64,000 nt of DNA from Parahaliea maris (GCF_008064665.1 NZ_VRZA01000004.1:395505-459504); one strand, 5' to 3'; counted from the first letter of the stretch, positions 26,631-35,784 are shown. Notes: generated by a model from the letters alone, not told the origin. Program-made: numbers and translations.

Positions 26631-26981
26631 TCAGCGCGCCTCTTTGTCAAATACCTTCTCGGCGATGAACTGCCATACAACGGCCGTTCCAGCGGCGGCA
26701 AAACATGCGTAAGCGCTACCCATCGCACGCCCACAGACAAGGGTTTCGGCATGCAATGTCTGCCTCAAGCTACATTGGGAAAACTGCGCAAGGGGCGATA
26801 GTGTCCATAGAATGAGCGGCATGAGAACCAGCTTGATAATCAGGATCGTCGTGCCAAACAGGCATAGGCACAGGCCTGGTACATAACCCCTACCGGACAA
26901 CTTCAGTGAGATTCCATACATTATCAGGAACTCGCCCACCGCCAGCCACTGCAACAGACTCAAGGCTGTCAGTTCCTGCAT
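26631..26981 (-). CDS. Small hydrophobic membrane protein, hypothetical
   Basis: 116 aa with three probable helices: WLAVGEFLIMYGISL, YVPGLCLCLFGTTILIIKLVLMPLILW and the C-terminal AYACFAAAGTAVVWQFIA. Several Cys residues. It starts 11 bp after the stop of the TM2-domain gene on the same strand and is likely its downstream operon partner. No family recognised. Confidence 0.55.
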   Translation of the reverse strand: MQELTALSLLQWLAVGEFLIMYGISLKLSGRGYVPGLCLCLFGTTILIIKLVLMPLILWTLSPLAQFSQCSLRQTLHAETLVCGRAMGSAYACFAAAGTAVVWQFIAEKVFDKEAR

Positions 26982-26992
26982 GAAGCCATCTT

Positions 26993-27709
26993 TTACCGGC
27001 AGGCCGCAGGCAAGTAACGGGCCGGCACCGTTGACTCCTCACAACTCCAGGTGACTTCACCTTCCTCGTAGCTCGGTACAAATATGAGTTCACCTTGTGT
27101 GCCCGTGGCGGGGGCGACCTGAATGTGGATGACCCCATCCTCAATGGTTGCGGATTGAACCAGGCTACTTTGAGGGCGGAAGTCACTGCCGGTGCTCGCC
27201 AGGGACTGGGGCCAGGCTCCTTCGACGAGCACGTGTTCGGCAACGATCATCTTTAACTCGGCCGCATCCAGCATCGGTTCTGTCATCTTCGCGCGTATGG
27301 TGTAGTCCTGGTAAGCCGGCAGCGCGATGGCGGCGAGAATGCCCAGGATAAATATCATGCCGACAGTGAGAACGATGATCAGAATGAGGCCGCCTTTTTC
27401 GCGACCGAAAGATATGCCCTTGTTGTACTGGGCATTCCAAGTTTGTTGGTCGCGAAGCGAGAATACGATGGCCTCGATAATCCCAACCAACGCCGGAATG
27501 TACGTCCAGAACAGCAACAGGTAGAGGACTCCCCACCACTGCCCGAGATAGAACCGGTGAAGGCCAAAGTTGCCGCCGAAAAACGCGAGGACGGCGGCCG
27601 CTGTTTTGCTGGTGTAGGCGAAGGATTCCTGGATGGCGCCGCAGGACGGACACTGGTCCAGCGTCTGCTCGAGTTGACCCCCACAGCTTTGACAGTTTTT
27701 CATAGTCAT
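26993..27709 (-). CDS. Zinc-ribbon / TM2-domain / pilin-like fusion protein
   Basis: 238 aa from ATG 27709 (MTMKNCQSCGGQLEQ). Parts in order: zinc ribbon with CQSCG and CPSCG (about residues 5-26); TM2 domain (about 34-95), with KTAAAVLAFFGGNFGLHRFYLGQWW and a Gly/Asp-turn pair of helices; then a third helix GLILIIVLTVGMIFILGILAAIALPAYQDYTIRAK, which resembles a type IV pilin N-terminal helix but is internal, followed by a C-terminal soluble domain with AELKMIVAEHVLVEGAWPQ and two Cys (about residues 223 and 237). This reads as a membrane protein displaying a pilin-like head; function unknown. Confidence 0.75.
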   Translation of the reverse strand: MTMKNCQSCGGQLEQTLDQCPSCGAIQESFAYTSKTAAAVLAFFGGNFGLHRFYLGQWWGVLYLLLFWTYIPALVGIIEAIVFSLRDQQTWNAQYNKGISFGREKGGLILIIVLTVGMIFILGILAAIALPAYQDYTIRAKMTEPMLDAAELKMIVAEHVLVEGAWPQSLASTGSDFRPQSSLVQSATIEDGVIHIQVAPATGTQGELIFVPSYEEGEVTWSCEESTVPARYLPAACR

Positions 27710-27903
27710 AGCTAATGCGCTCCATTCTGTGCGTAGTGACTTCCCTGTATGAGAAACTATAGCCACACATCGTATGGCTGCCAAAAACTACACTGATTCA
27801 GGTGATTTACCTTGCGTGCAGTTTGGATCGACTGGCGACTTTGCCGGGCCAGAGAGACGGCGCTTCCGCCGTGGCGTTCGAGTTTGTGTGAAGCCCGGAG
27901 TTA

Positions 27904-28482
27904 TCAGCGGGCATCAGGGTTGGCCCGTTTATTCAGTTGCTGCAGGAACGCTCCAAGTTCCCCTCGCTCAACCGAGCGTGCAGGGATTACGATGCGGTGC
28001 TGCCGCGTAACCAGGGTGGTTTCTCCACGTTCTGCCTGGATATCGAGGATGTCTGTAAAAGGAATCTTCCCCTCGCTACCGTCAATGATCTCTGTAAGGC
28101 CTGATTCTGTGATTCTGTAGGAGAATTTCACCGTCCTGCCACCTACCAGCCGGATAGCCGAAGCTGATCCAAATATGAATCTGTACTTGTTTACATAGCC
28201 GTACCAGGAGAACAGTGGGACGAACAGGGAAAGAGCGAGTGACCGCAGGATATAATCCTTCCCGTTATTGAGATGGAGGGCAAGCGCGATCGCGGTAATT
28301 GTCAGTAGCGCAGTGATCCCCCAGAACCATCGATGTTGAAGAGACGTTCCCAGGCGCCGTATGCGGTACACGCGATTCGCGTCGATCAGCGGCAGAGCAA
28401 AGTCAATCTGCAACCGGGAGGGGTTTATTCCAGCACCACTGCCCGGTTTCTGTTCTCCCGAACCCGTATGACTTTTCATCAT
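27904..28482 (-). CDS. YcxB-like membrane protein, hypothetical
   Basis: 192 aa from ATG 28482 (a GTG at 28503 in the same frame is the alternative). Two adjacent helices around WFWGITALLTITAIALAL and LRSLALSLFVPLFSWYGYV, then a small beta-rich cytoplasmic domain (VKFSYRITESGLTEIIDGSEGKIPFTDILDIQAERG...HRIVIPARSV) that resembles the YcxB C-terminal PH-like fold. The role of the family is unknown. Follows the next gene upstream with only a small gap. Confidence 0.65.
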   Translation of the reverse strand: MMKSHTGSGEQKPGSGAGINPSRLQIDFALPLIDANRVYRIRRLGTSLQHRWFWGITALLTITAIALALHLNNGKDYILRSLALSLFVPLFSWYGYVNKYRFIFGSASAIRLVGGRTVKFSYRITESGLTEIIDGSEGKIPFTDILDIQAERGETTLVTRQHRIVIPARSVERGELGAFLQQLNKRANPDAR

Positions 28483-28504
28483 CGCACCTTCCCTGGTGTT
28501 CACG

Positions 28505-28927
28505 TCAACCGTCGTCTGTTCTGTCTCTCACATACTGCTCGTAATGAGGGATACTGTCCCAATCGAAGACTTTGGCGTTAGTTGGTACAAAGTACACCCG
28601 CCTTTTATGTTCATGAACGTGCAGCAGAAAGCGGGGTAGAGCCGGGAATGGTCCTGTCTCGCCGCCCGATCTTACCGCCATGTTACTGATGATTTTCTCA
28701 ATCTCGTTGATCGATACCTGCGACCAGATAATGTGTCCGGTGGTGAAGTATTCATAGTCCTCGGGCCGCGCAGCAAGCCCTGCCAGGAACGAGCGGAATT
28801 TCTCGAGGCCCCGATTCTTGAAGGGACGGTATATTGTCGGGCCCAGCCAAAGCCAGACGAAAAGGACAGTGATTGCCACAGTAATCAGCAGCGAGACGGC
28901 GTCGCCAAGATCATCTATCTGGCCCAT
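28505..28927 (-). CDS. Single-pass membrane protein, hypothetical
   Basis: 140 aa. N-terminal helix SLLITVAITVLFVWLWLGP, then a soluble domain with FTTGHIIWSQVSINEIEKIISNM and LPRFLLHVHEHKRRVYFVPTNAKVFDWDSIPHYEQYV. No family recognised. It immediately precedes the YcxB-like gene on the same strand, so the two are probably translated from one message. Confidence 0.6.
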   Translation of the reverse strand: MGQIDDLGDAVSLLITVAITVLFVWLWLGPTIYRPFKNRGLEKFRSFLAGLAARPEDYEYFTTGHIIWSQVSINEIEKIISNMAVRSGGETGPFPALPRFLLHVHEHKRRVYFVPTNAKVFDWDSIPHYEQYVRDRTDDG

Positions 28928-29086
28928 TCAACTTCCCCTGTCGACAATCCGGAACCGGTAGCTTGATTCTGCAGGCCTGTCGTCAATCATAACTGTGTTT
29001 TGCGCGAAATACGTAGACTGCAGTCTGTTACCCACCTGGCGATCGTACCGAGCGGTGTGGCACTGGATAGGGAAATGGCCTCAAGA

Positions 29087-29096
29087 TGTATATACA
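29087..29096. promoter_or_regulatory. HutC-type operator palindrome upstream of hutF
   Basis: TGTATATACA, a perfect 10-bp palindrome matching the TGTA-N2-TACA recognition pattern reported for the GntR-family histidine-utilisation repressor HutC. It lies 90 bp before the hutF start in a gap with no gene. No hutC is present in this window, so the regulator would be encoded elsewhere. Confidence 0.6.
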
Positions 29097-29185
29097 ATTC
29101 AGGTTGAAACTGGCGATAATACGCGTCCCGGTAAGTGGCGTCCGCATGAATGGACATTCCGTATATGACAGGTAAGCAGTAAATC

Positions 29186-30544
29186 ATGACCCTTAGGTAC
29201 TACGCGGAGAGCGCTCTCTTGGCCGACGGCTGGGCGCAAGGCGTACAGCTGTCAGTGGAATCCGGCAGGATCACGGCAGTCATCGCTGATACGGCGCCGG
29301 TGGCCGGTGATCACCGGGTTGGCATCCTGTTGCCCGGCATGCCCAACCTGCACAGTCACGGCTTCCAGCGGGGGATGGCCGGGCTGGTCGAGGTCAACAA
29401 GAGCCGTAGCGACAGCTTCTGGTCCTGGCGCGAGCTTATGTACCGTTTTGTAGAGCGTATGCGCCCAGAGGATCTCGAGGCCATCACCGCCCAGGCCTTT
29501 GCGGAGATGCTGCAATCGGGCTTCACCCGGGTCGGTGAATTTCACTATGTACACCACGATGCCGATGGCCAGCAGTACGCCAATCCCGCGGAGCTCTCGG
29601 CACGTGTCGCCGCCGCCGCGGAGCGCACCGGGATCGGCCTGACCCTGTTGCCGGTGTTTTATGCCCACAGTGGCTTCGGTGGGCAGGCGCCAACCGGTGC
29701 CCAGGCCCGCTTTATCAATGACCTCGACAGCTTTGCCCGGCTCTATGAAGCCCTGCCTGCACAACTTTCGGCGCTGGACGGCGGGGTGCTGGGTGTTGCG
29801 CCACACAGCCTGCGCGCGGTGACACCGGCGCAGCTGCAGCGCCTTGTAGCCCTGACTGAATCCGGCCCGGTGCACATCCACGTTGCCGAGCAAATGGCGG
29901 AAGTGGAGCAGTGCCAGGCGTGGTCCGGCAGGCGGCCGGTGGAGTGGCTGCTGGAGCATCAACCGCCGGATGAACGCTGGTGCTATGTCCATGCCACCCA
30001 CCTGACCACCGCGGAGTGCGAAGGACTGGCGCGGAGCGGCGCGGTGGCAGGCCTGTGCCCCATCACTGAAGCGAATCTCGGCGACGGCGTTTTTCCCGTG
30101 GAGGAATTCCTGGCCCACGGCGGGCGTATCGGGGTGGGGAGCGATTCCAACGTCCGCATCGATCTCGCCGGCGAACTGGAACTGCTGGAATACGGACAGC
30201 GGCTGACCCGCCAGCGCCGGAATGTGCTGGCGAAGGAGGGGGGCTCTACCGGCCGACAACTGCTTGAGGCCTCACTGATCGGAGGCGGGCAGGCACTGGG
30301 CACCGGGGCGGGGTTGCGCGTCGGCGCACCGGCCGATTTTTTCAGTCTGCGTGCAGAGCATCCCGCGCTGCTGGAACGCCGCGGCGACGCCATCGTCGAT
30401 AGCTGGATATTCGGCTCTGGGCGGGGCGCAATTGACTGCGTCTGGCGGGCAGGGCAGCTGTGCGTGAGTGAGGGCCGACATGTGCTGGCTGACGAGATCG
30501 GCCAGGCCTATCAGCGTGCCCTGCAGTGGATCCTGGGAGGGTAG
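29186..30544 (+). CDS. hutF: HutF, formimidoylglutamate deiminase
   Basis: Amidohydrolase-superfamily enzyme converting N-formimino-L-glutamate to N-formyl-L-glutamate plus ammonia, step four of the five-step histidine pathway. 452 aa. Metal-binding HSH in NLHSHGFQRGMAG, then VHIHVAEQ, CYVHATHLT and the Asp of VGSDSNVRIDL, with RAEHPALLERRGD near the end, all as in HutF. hutG follows by 5 bp. hutH/hutU/hutI are not in the window, so this is the deiminase-deformylase tail of a split hut system. Confidence 0.95.
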   Translation: MTLRYYAESALLADGWAQGVQLSVESGRITAVIADTAPVAGDHRVGILLPGMPNLHSHGFQRGMAGLVEVNKSRSDSFWSWRELMYRFVERMRPEDLEAITAQAFAEMLQSGFTRVGEFHYVHHDADGQQYANPAELSARVAAAAERTGIGLTLLPVFYAHSGFGGQAPTGAQARFINDLDSFARLYEALPAQLSALDGGVLGVAPHSLRAVTPAQLQRLVALTESGPVHIHVAEQMAEVEQCQAWSGRRPVEWLLEHQPPDERWCYVHATHLTTAECEGLARSGAVAGLCPITEANLGDGVFPVEEFLAHGGRIGVGSDSNVRIDLAGELELLEYGQRLTRQRRNVLAKEGGSTGRQLLEASLIGGGQALGTGAGLRVGAPADFFSLRAEHPALLERRGDAIVDSWIFGSGRGAIDCVWRAGQLCVSEGRHVLADEIGQAYQRALQWILGG

Positions 30545-30548
30545 TGCG

Positions 30549-31358
30549 ATGAGTGAGACAGCTGAAACCTGGCTCGAGGTTTCCCGTGGAGAAGCGCCCA
30601 TGGTCCTGAGCCTGCCCCATACCGGGGTCGAAATCCCGGAGGACGTCGCCGCACGGCTGGTCTCCCTGCCGCTGGCGCGCTACGACACCGACTGGTGGGT
30701 ACAGCGGCTCTACGGGTTTGCCAAAGCGCTGGATATCACGATCGTTCGGACCGCGATTTCGCGCTGCGTGATCGACGTCAATCGCGCCCCGGACGGCGTG
30801 AGCCTGTACCCGGGGCAGGCCACCACCGGCCTGTGCCCGGTGACGGCTTTTGACGGCACGCCGCTGTACACGCCTGGCGCTGAGCCGGATGAAGAGGAAA
30901 TCGCCCGGCGGCGCAGTCTTTACTACGACCCTTATCACGCCACGTTGAAGCAGGAACTGTCCCGCCTGCAAACGCAACACCCCAGGGTGCTGCTCTACGA
31001 TGCGCACTCGATTCGCAGCCAGGTACCGCGGCTGTTCGAAGGTGTGCTGCCCGACTTCAATATCGGCACCAATTCCGGCCGCAGCTGTGCGCCGGAGATC
31101 GTCGAGCTGTTGCGCCGCCATATTGATCGCGAGCCCTACACCTGTGTGCAGGATGGCCGCTTCAAGGGGGGCTGGATTACCCGCTCCTTTGGCGTTCCGG
31201 AAACTGGTGTGCACGCGGTGCAGATGGAGTTGGCACAGTGCTGTTACATGCGCGAGGCGCAGGGTGCAGAAACGCCGGACTATGATCCGGCGTTTGCTGA
31301 GACGGTGTCAGGAAGGTTGCAGGCCGCCTTCAAAGGGCTGCTCGCCTGGGCGGCCTGA
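30549..31358 (+). CDS. hutG: HutG, N-formylglutamate deformylase
   Basis: Releases glutamate and formate from N-formylglutamate. 269 aa from ATG 30549 (MSETAETWLEVSRGEAPMVLSLPHTGVEIP). FGH-family landmarks: SLPHTG, ISRCVIDVNRAPDG, LLYDAHSIRSQVPRLFEG, DFNIGTNSGRSC and GGWITRSFG. A longer in-frame start inside hutF (30468) has no conserved sequence. Translationally close to hutF and surely in the same operon. Confidence 0.95.
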   Translation: MSETAETWLEVSRGEAPMVLSLPHTGVEIPEDVAARLVSLPLARYDTDWWVQRLYGFAKALDITIVRTAISRCVIDVNRAPDGVSLYPGQATTGLCPVTAFDGTPLYTPGAEPDEEEIARRRSLYYDPYHATLKQELSRLQTQHPRVLLYDAHSIRSQVPRLFEGVLPDFNIGTNSGRSCAPEIVELLRRHIDREPYTCVQDGRFKGGWITRSFGVPETGVHAVQMELAQCCYMREAQGAETPDYDPAFAETVSGRLQAAFKGLLAWAA

Positions 31359-31363
31359 GCCGT

Positions 31364-32242
31364 TTACTTACCGAACAGCTTGCCGAAGGCTTCGCCGACC
31401 GCCTTGCCCACGCCCTCTGCGGCTGACCCGGTGCCTTCCTCTTCGGCGGGGGCTTCCTCCTTGTCAGAGGAACTGCCGCCGCCAAACAACGAGCCCAGTC
31501 CGCCGCTGCTCTGGCCGCTTTTCTGGCTACTGCTGCTACCGCCGCCGAATATGCCGCTCATCATGCCGCCGAGGTCAGTGGGGGCGGCAGGCAGTACGAA
31601 GCGCTGGGCGTCGACGGTGGTGTCCTTGATCGAGCGTATCTGCATATCCTTGCCGTAGCGCAGAACACCCTTGTTGAGGTCCGCCAGTTGCTGTTGCAGC
31701 TTCTCGCTGGCCTTGAGTTCTTTCTCGAATTGTTTCTCGTCGACCGACGCGGCCAGGGTGCGGGCCATTTTCTCGATCGCGTCGCGGAAGCCGATGGCGA
31801 GGGGGTCATCCGAGAGCACGAGGTTTTCCTGCCGCTCGCGACCCTCGTGGTCGATGAAGCGCAGTTCATAGACATCCCCCTTGATGCCGCCCAGCGTTTC
31901 GCTGGCACCGGTTGCTTTCAGGGAGATCACTTTGCTGTCGACTGTACTCGGGGTGGCACTGGTCGCCATCGAGCCAAACATCTGGAACGCCGAGCCCAGG
32001 TCGAACACCATGGGTTGGCCGTCGTTGTAGTTCACCACGTACATCTTGCCGTCGCGCACCAGCATGTAGCCGCCGGCGCCACTTTCCTGCATGTTGATGC
32101 GGAGATTATCGCCCTCGTATTCGAAGGTCATGACATCGCCCTGCTCGGTGGTAACTTCAGCGATGTCGGCGGCGGCGAAGCTGGCACCCAGGCCGAGTGT
32201 GAGGGCACTGGCAAGGAGGGTCTTATGGGTAATGCGGGTCAT
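31364..32242 (-). CDS. Exported protein with Gly/Ser-rich low-complexity tail
   Basis: 292 aa. Sec signal peptide (MTRITHKTLLASALTLGLGASFAAA). The mature N-terminal half (about 25-210) is a soluble domain with beta-rich repeats (DVMTFEYEGDNLRINMQ, YMLVRDGKMYVVNYNDGQPMVFDLGS) and a helical KQFEKELKASEKLQQQL. The last 75 residues are low complexity: GGGSSSSQ, GGGSSSDKEEAPAEEE and AEGVGKAVGEAFGKLFGK, the end forming an amphipathic helix. No family recognised. Convergent with hutG. Confidence 0.75.
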   Translation of the reverse strand: MTRITHKTLLASALTLGLGASFAAADIAEVTTEQGDVMTFEYEGDNLRINMQESGAGGYMLVRDGKMYVVNYNDGQPMVFDLGSAFQMFGSMATSATPSTVDSKVISLKATGASETLGGIKGDVYELRFIDHEGRERQENLVLSDDPLAIGFRDAIEKMARTLAASVDEKQFEKELKASEKLQQQLADLNKGVLRYGKDMQIRSIKDTTVDAQRFVLPAAPTDLGGMMSGIFGGGSSSSQKSGQSSGGLGSLFGGGSSSDKEEAPAEEEGTGSAAEGVGKAVGEAFGKLFGK

Positions 32243-32385
32243 TGTGTCTTCCTTTGAGTCGGTTGCTGACGGCCCTATCCGTCAATCTGCGGGGCAGGCA
32301 CACCTGTGCCTGAGGGCCTCTCCGGCCTCGGTTCCCCTTTGTCCAGTGTAGTGACTTGGGGCGGAAATGCCATCCTTCGGAGCCC

Positions 32386-33828
32386 TCAGCCCGTCAGACT
32401 CCGGTAGGCGTCCAGGGCTCTCTGGCGGGCTTCGGCGTGGGGGACCAGTGGCTCGGGGTAGGTGTCTCCGAGGACAACGCCAGCTGTTTTGAGGACACTT
32501 TCCGGGGCGTCGAAGGGGCGGTGGAGGTATTTGTCGGGCAATTCAGCCAGTTCCGGCACCCAGCGGCGGATGTAGTCGCCCCCGGCGTCCACCTTCTGGC
32601 CCTGGGTGACCGGGTTAAAGATGCGGAAATAGGGCGCCGCGTCGGCGCCGCTACCGGCCACCCACTGCCAGCTGGCGGCATTGTTGGCCAGGTCGGCGTC
32701 CACCAGGGTGTCCCAGAACCAGTCTTCTCCTTCGCGCCAGTGGAGCATCAGGTGTTTGGTCAGGAACGATGCAGTGACCATGCGCACCCGGTTGTGCATG
32801 TAGCCCGTTTGCCAGAGCTCGCGCATGCCGGCGTCCACCAGCGGGTAGCCCGTCTGGCCCTGTTGCCAGGCCCGGAGCTGGGCGTCGTCCTGGCGCCAGG
32901 GGAAGGCGCCAAAAGTCTCCCTGAAAGGCTTTTCCGGCAGCGTGGGAAAGAAGTGCAGCAGGTGGTAGGAAAACTCCCGCCAGCCGAGTTCACTGAGGAA
33001 TTTGTCGATCTGGTCGCCCAGTGCCGGGCGGTCTCGCGCTGCCTGGCGCGAAGCATGCCAAACGGCACGGGGAGAGATTTCACCAAAGTGCAGGTGGGGG
33101 GACAGGCGGCTGGTGCTCATCCTGGAAGGGATATCACGTCCGTCGCTGTAATCTTCTGCCGCTTCTCCCAGGAAGCGTGCCAGCGCGGCGCCCGCGCCCT
33201 GGGCGCCGGGGTGCCACCGCTCGGACCATCCCGCTGCCCAATCCGGCTGGGCGGTATACAGCTGCCAGTCTTCAAGAGATTCTGAGTCAGGGACCGGAGA
33301 GGCGGGCACCAGGCGCTCCGGTGGCGGCAGCGGCAGCCGCGGCTCGGGCCGCGCCAGGCAGCTTTTCCAGAACGGGGTAAATACCTTGAAGGGCGTTTCT
33401 CCCTGGGTGAGCACGGTCCCCGGCTCGAACAACAGGTTGCCTGGATAGCGTTTGAGTTCGACCCCCGTGGTTGCCAAAGCACGGTGCAATTGCTGCTCGA
33501 GATCGGCTGCCCAGGGCTCGTACTGGCGGGTGCACATAACGGTATCGGCGCCGGTCTCGCTGGCGAGCGCCGGCAGTATGTCGGTCGGCGAGCCACGGCG
33601 CAGGACCAGGGTGAGGCCATAGCTGCGCTGCAGAGCGCTGCCGAGGGCAGCCAGGCTCTGCTGTAGCCACCAGCGGCTGGCGCCGCCCATACGCCAGTGC
33701 CTCGGCGAGGTGTCATCCAGAATGTAGAGGGGAATAACAGGGCGTCCGCTGGCTGCCGCGGCCTGGAGTCCGGGATGGTCTTTCAGTCTGAGGTCCTGGC
33801 GGAACCAGAAGAGGATGGGGTTACTCAT
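32386..33828 (-). CDS. phrB: Deoxyribodipyrimidine photolyase (class I CPD type)
   Basis: Light-driven repair of cyclobutane pyrimidine dimers. 480 aa from ATG 33828 (MSNPILFWFRQDLRLKDHPGL); longer frames run antisense-like through the neighbouring gene. N-terminal antenna-binding Rossmann domain, then FAD-binding domain with SRMSTSRLSPHLHFGEISPRAVWHA, GWREFSYHLLHFFP, VDAGMRELWQTGYMHNRVRM and DADLANNAASWQWVAGSG. The tryptophans of the electron-transfer chain are plausible but not mapped here. Groups with the sirtuin and DUF523/DUF1722 genes, and a photolyase next to a YbgA-like gene is common. Confidence 0.95.
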   Translation of the reverse strand: MSNPILFWFRQDLRLKDHPGLQAAAASGRPVIPLYILDDTSPRHWRMGGASRWWLQQSLAALGSALQRSYGLTLVLRRGSPTDILPALASETGADTVMCTRQYEPWAADLEQQLHRALATTGVELKRYPGNLLFEPGTVLTQGETPFKVFTPFWKSCLARPEPRLPLPPPERLVPASPVPDSESLEDWQLYTAQPDWAAGWSERWHPGAQGAGAALARFLGEAAEDYSDGRDIPSRMSTSRLSPHLHFGEISPRAVWHASRQAARDRPALGDQIDKFLSELGWREFSYHLLHFFPTLPEKPFRETFGAFPWRQDDAQLRAWQQGQTGYPLVDAGMRELWQTGYMHNRVRMVTASFLTKHLMLHWREGEDWFWDTLVDADLANNAASWQWVAGSGADAAPYFRIFNPVTQGQKVDAGGDYIRRWVPELAELPDKYLHRPFDAPESVLKTAGVVLGDTYPEPLVPHAEARQRALDAYRSLTG

Positions 33829-33860
33829 GCACACAGTACGCAGGCGGTGGTGGGGGCGGA

Positions 33861-34712
33861 TCAGTCCGCCGGCAGGTTTTCCAGCACGGCCGCACAGTCC
33901 AGTGGCAGCCGCAGGGTGGCCAGCGGATCGGCCCGGCTGGTACCGGGGTTCAGCAGGGCGATGGGCTTGCCGGTGTGAGCCGCGTGCTTGCAAAAACGGA
34001 AGCCGGAATACACCTGCAGTGAACTGCCGATCACCAGCAGGGCGTCGGCCTCGTCGATGGCGGCGTACACCGTTTCCACCCGGGCGCGCGGAATGGCGCC
34101 ACCGAAGAACACCACATCCGGCATCAATAGTCCGTTGCAGCCCTCGCAATGGGGGATCGGTGGTACCAGCACGCTGCTCTCCGGCAGGTCCGCATCGCCG
34201 TCGGGTCGCGCTGCCGCGCCGTTGGCCAGCGGATGAAACCCCAGCCTGGCGAAGCGCTGTTGCAGGGCTTCGCGGGGCAGATACTCGCCGCAGCCGGTGC
34301 AGATCACCCGGTCGACCCGCCCGTGCAGGTCGATCACGTTGCGGCTGCCCGCGCGCTGGTGCAGGCGATCCACATTCTGGGTCACGATGAGGCCCACCCG
34401 GCCCTGGCGCTGCAGGGCACTCAGGCTGAGGTGTGCAGCGTTGGGTCGGGCGTCCCGTATCGCAGGCCAGCCCTGCAGCGACCGGCTCCAGTAGCGGCGC
34501 CGGGCATGCTCATCGCCGAGATAGGCCTGGTGAGTGATCGGCTGGCTGTGTAGCCAGGTGCCCTTTTCGTCCCGGTAGGTCGGGATGCCGGATCCCTTGC
34601 TGATACCGGCGCCGGTGAGTACCACAATGCGAGGGTGGCGGCGCATGAACCGGGCCAGTTCACGGGCGCCCGCCGTGGCCGCAGTTGTCGTAGTGATCGG
34701 AGGTGCCAGCAT
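33861..34712 (-). CDS. Sir2-family NAD-dependent protein deacetylase
   Basis: 283 aa from ATG 34712 (MLAPPITTTTAATAGARELARFMRRHPRIVVLTGAGISKG). NAD-binding GAGISKGSGIPTYRD, TQNVDRLHQRAGS and the catalytic His of DLHGRVDRVICTGC. The structural zinc site has two Cys pairs, CTGC and CEGC. Then MPDVVFFGGAIPR and VIGSSLQVYSGFRF. Length and motifs agree with class II-like bacterial sirtuins; the zinc insert is slightly long. It precedes photolyase by 32 bp, on the same strand. Confidence 0.92.
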   Translation of the reverse strand: MLAPPITTTTAATAGARELARFMRRHPRIVVLTGAGISKGSGIPTYRDEKGTWLHSQPITHQAYLGDEHARRRYWSRSLQGWPAIRDARPNAAHLSLSALQRQGRVGLIVTQNVDRLHQRAGSRNVIDLHGRVDRVICTGCGEYLPREALQQRFARLGFHPLANGAAARPDGDADLPESSVLVPPIPHCEGCNGLLMPDVVFFGGAIPRARVETVYAAIDEADALLVIGSSLQVYSGFRFCKHAAHTGKPIALLNPGTSRADPLATLRLPLDCAAVLENLPAD

Positions 34713-34714
34713 GC

Positions 34715-35701
34715 CTACAGCTGGTTGCGCATGCCCAGCTGGTCCGGGTAGGGCTGCAGGTAAGCCTGCTGGGCAATGTAGGGGTTGTGATGGTTGGCAA
34801 AGTGATGGCGGAGCATCGTCACGGGAACAACCAGGGGAACATGGCCGCAACGGTACTCGTCGATCAGTGCCCGCAGCCGCTGGCGTTCGGCATCGCTGAT
34901 GTCGCGCTTGAGGTAGCCTGACAGGTGAAACAGCACGTTGCTGTGGGAGCGCAGGGTCGCGCGCTCCGACAGCGCGGCCATAAAGGCGTGGATAAACTCG
35001 TCGGCAAGCGCTTCCAGGTCCTGCTTGCCGGCGCTGGCCAGCATCCGCCCCAGCTGCTTGTAGCTGCCGACACTGTGGGCCATCACCAGGTACTTGTAGC
35101 GGCTGTAGAAGTCGATCAGGGCCGCGGGGCTCAGTTCCTGCTCGCGCAGTTGCCGCCAGTCGCGGTAGGCGAACACCCGGGACACGAAACTGTCGCGCAG
35201 TCCGGGGTCGTTGAGTCGTCCGTCGTCCTCCAGCGGCAGCAGCGGATCGATGGCGTGCAGGGCACTGGCAAAGATGCCCTGGGTGTCCGACGCCACGGCG
35301 TGGCCATTGTCGGCGTGGCGTTTGACCCGGTCGTAGCCGCAACTGGGGCTGTTCTTGACCAGGATGTAGCCGCATAGCTCGGGAGCGCGCTCCAGTACCC
35401 GCCGGGCGTAGTCCGCCAGCTGCTCGGTGTAATCCCGGGTATGGCTGGCGACGTCGAGTGCGCGAACCTGTCCCGCATCGCTGCCCACCAGGTGAATGGG
35501 CGGGCGGGGCACGGGCATGCCGATGCCCACCTCGGGGCAGAAGGGGCGGATGTCAAAGGCTTCCCGCAGGCGTGCCACCGGGCCGCTGGGGCGCTTGGTC
35601 TGGCCGTCGTAGCGCACCGCCTGGCCGTTCAGGCAGGCGCCGATGCCCACCGGTGGGCGCTGCGCTTTCACCTCGTCGTTCATCGCCGGATTACCGTCCA
35701 T
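34715..35701 (-). CDS. DUF523-DUF1722 (YbgA-like) protein
   Basis: 328 aa (ATG 35701; ATG 35683, MNDEVKAQRPPVGIGACLNG, is an alternative). The N-terminal DUF523 half has GACLNGQAVRYDGQTK, FCPEVGIGMPVPRPPIHLV and KNSPSCGYDRVK, with Cys residues suited to metal or Fe-S binding. The C-terminal DUF1722 half (about 195-315) has DFYSRYKYLVMAHSVGSYKQLGRML. The fusion is often encoded beside photolyase genes; its biochemical role is not settled. It ends 3 bp before the sirtuin start. Confidence 0.9.
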   Translation of the reverse strand: MDGNPAMNDEVKAQRPPVGIGACLNGQAVRYDGQTKRPSGPVARLREAFDIRPFCPEVGIGMPVPRPPIHLVGSDAGQVRALDVASHTRDYTEQLADYARRVLERAPELCGYILVKNSPSCGYDRVKRHADNGHAVASDTQGIFASALHAIDPLLPLEDDGRLNDPGLRDSFVSRVFAYRDWRQLREQELSPAALIDFYSRYKYLVMAHSVGSYKQLGRMLASAGKQDLEALADEFIHAFMAALSERATLRSHSNVLFHLSGYLKRDISDAERQRLRALIDEYRCGHVPLVVPVTMLRHHFANHHNPYIAQQAYLQPYPDQLGMRNQL

Positions 35702-35784
35702 TTGTTACAACCCCACGTTAAATTCCCGCGGTCGCGGGTGCAATGGTCTGGCTGCGTTTGGTACGTTGATCTTGCCGAAGAAGA

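Noticed and set aside
28987..29187. 66-residue frame on the minus strand upstream of hutF (MIYCLPVIYG...)
   Set aside because: Overlaps the HutC palindrome and the hutF leader, has no recognisable domain, and no good ribosome-binding site was seen; it is better read as intergenic.
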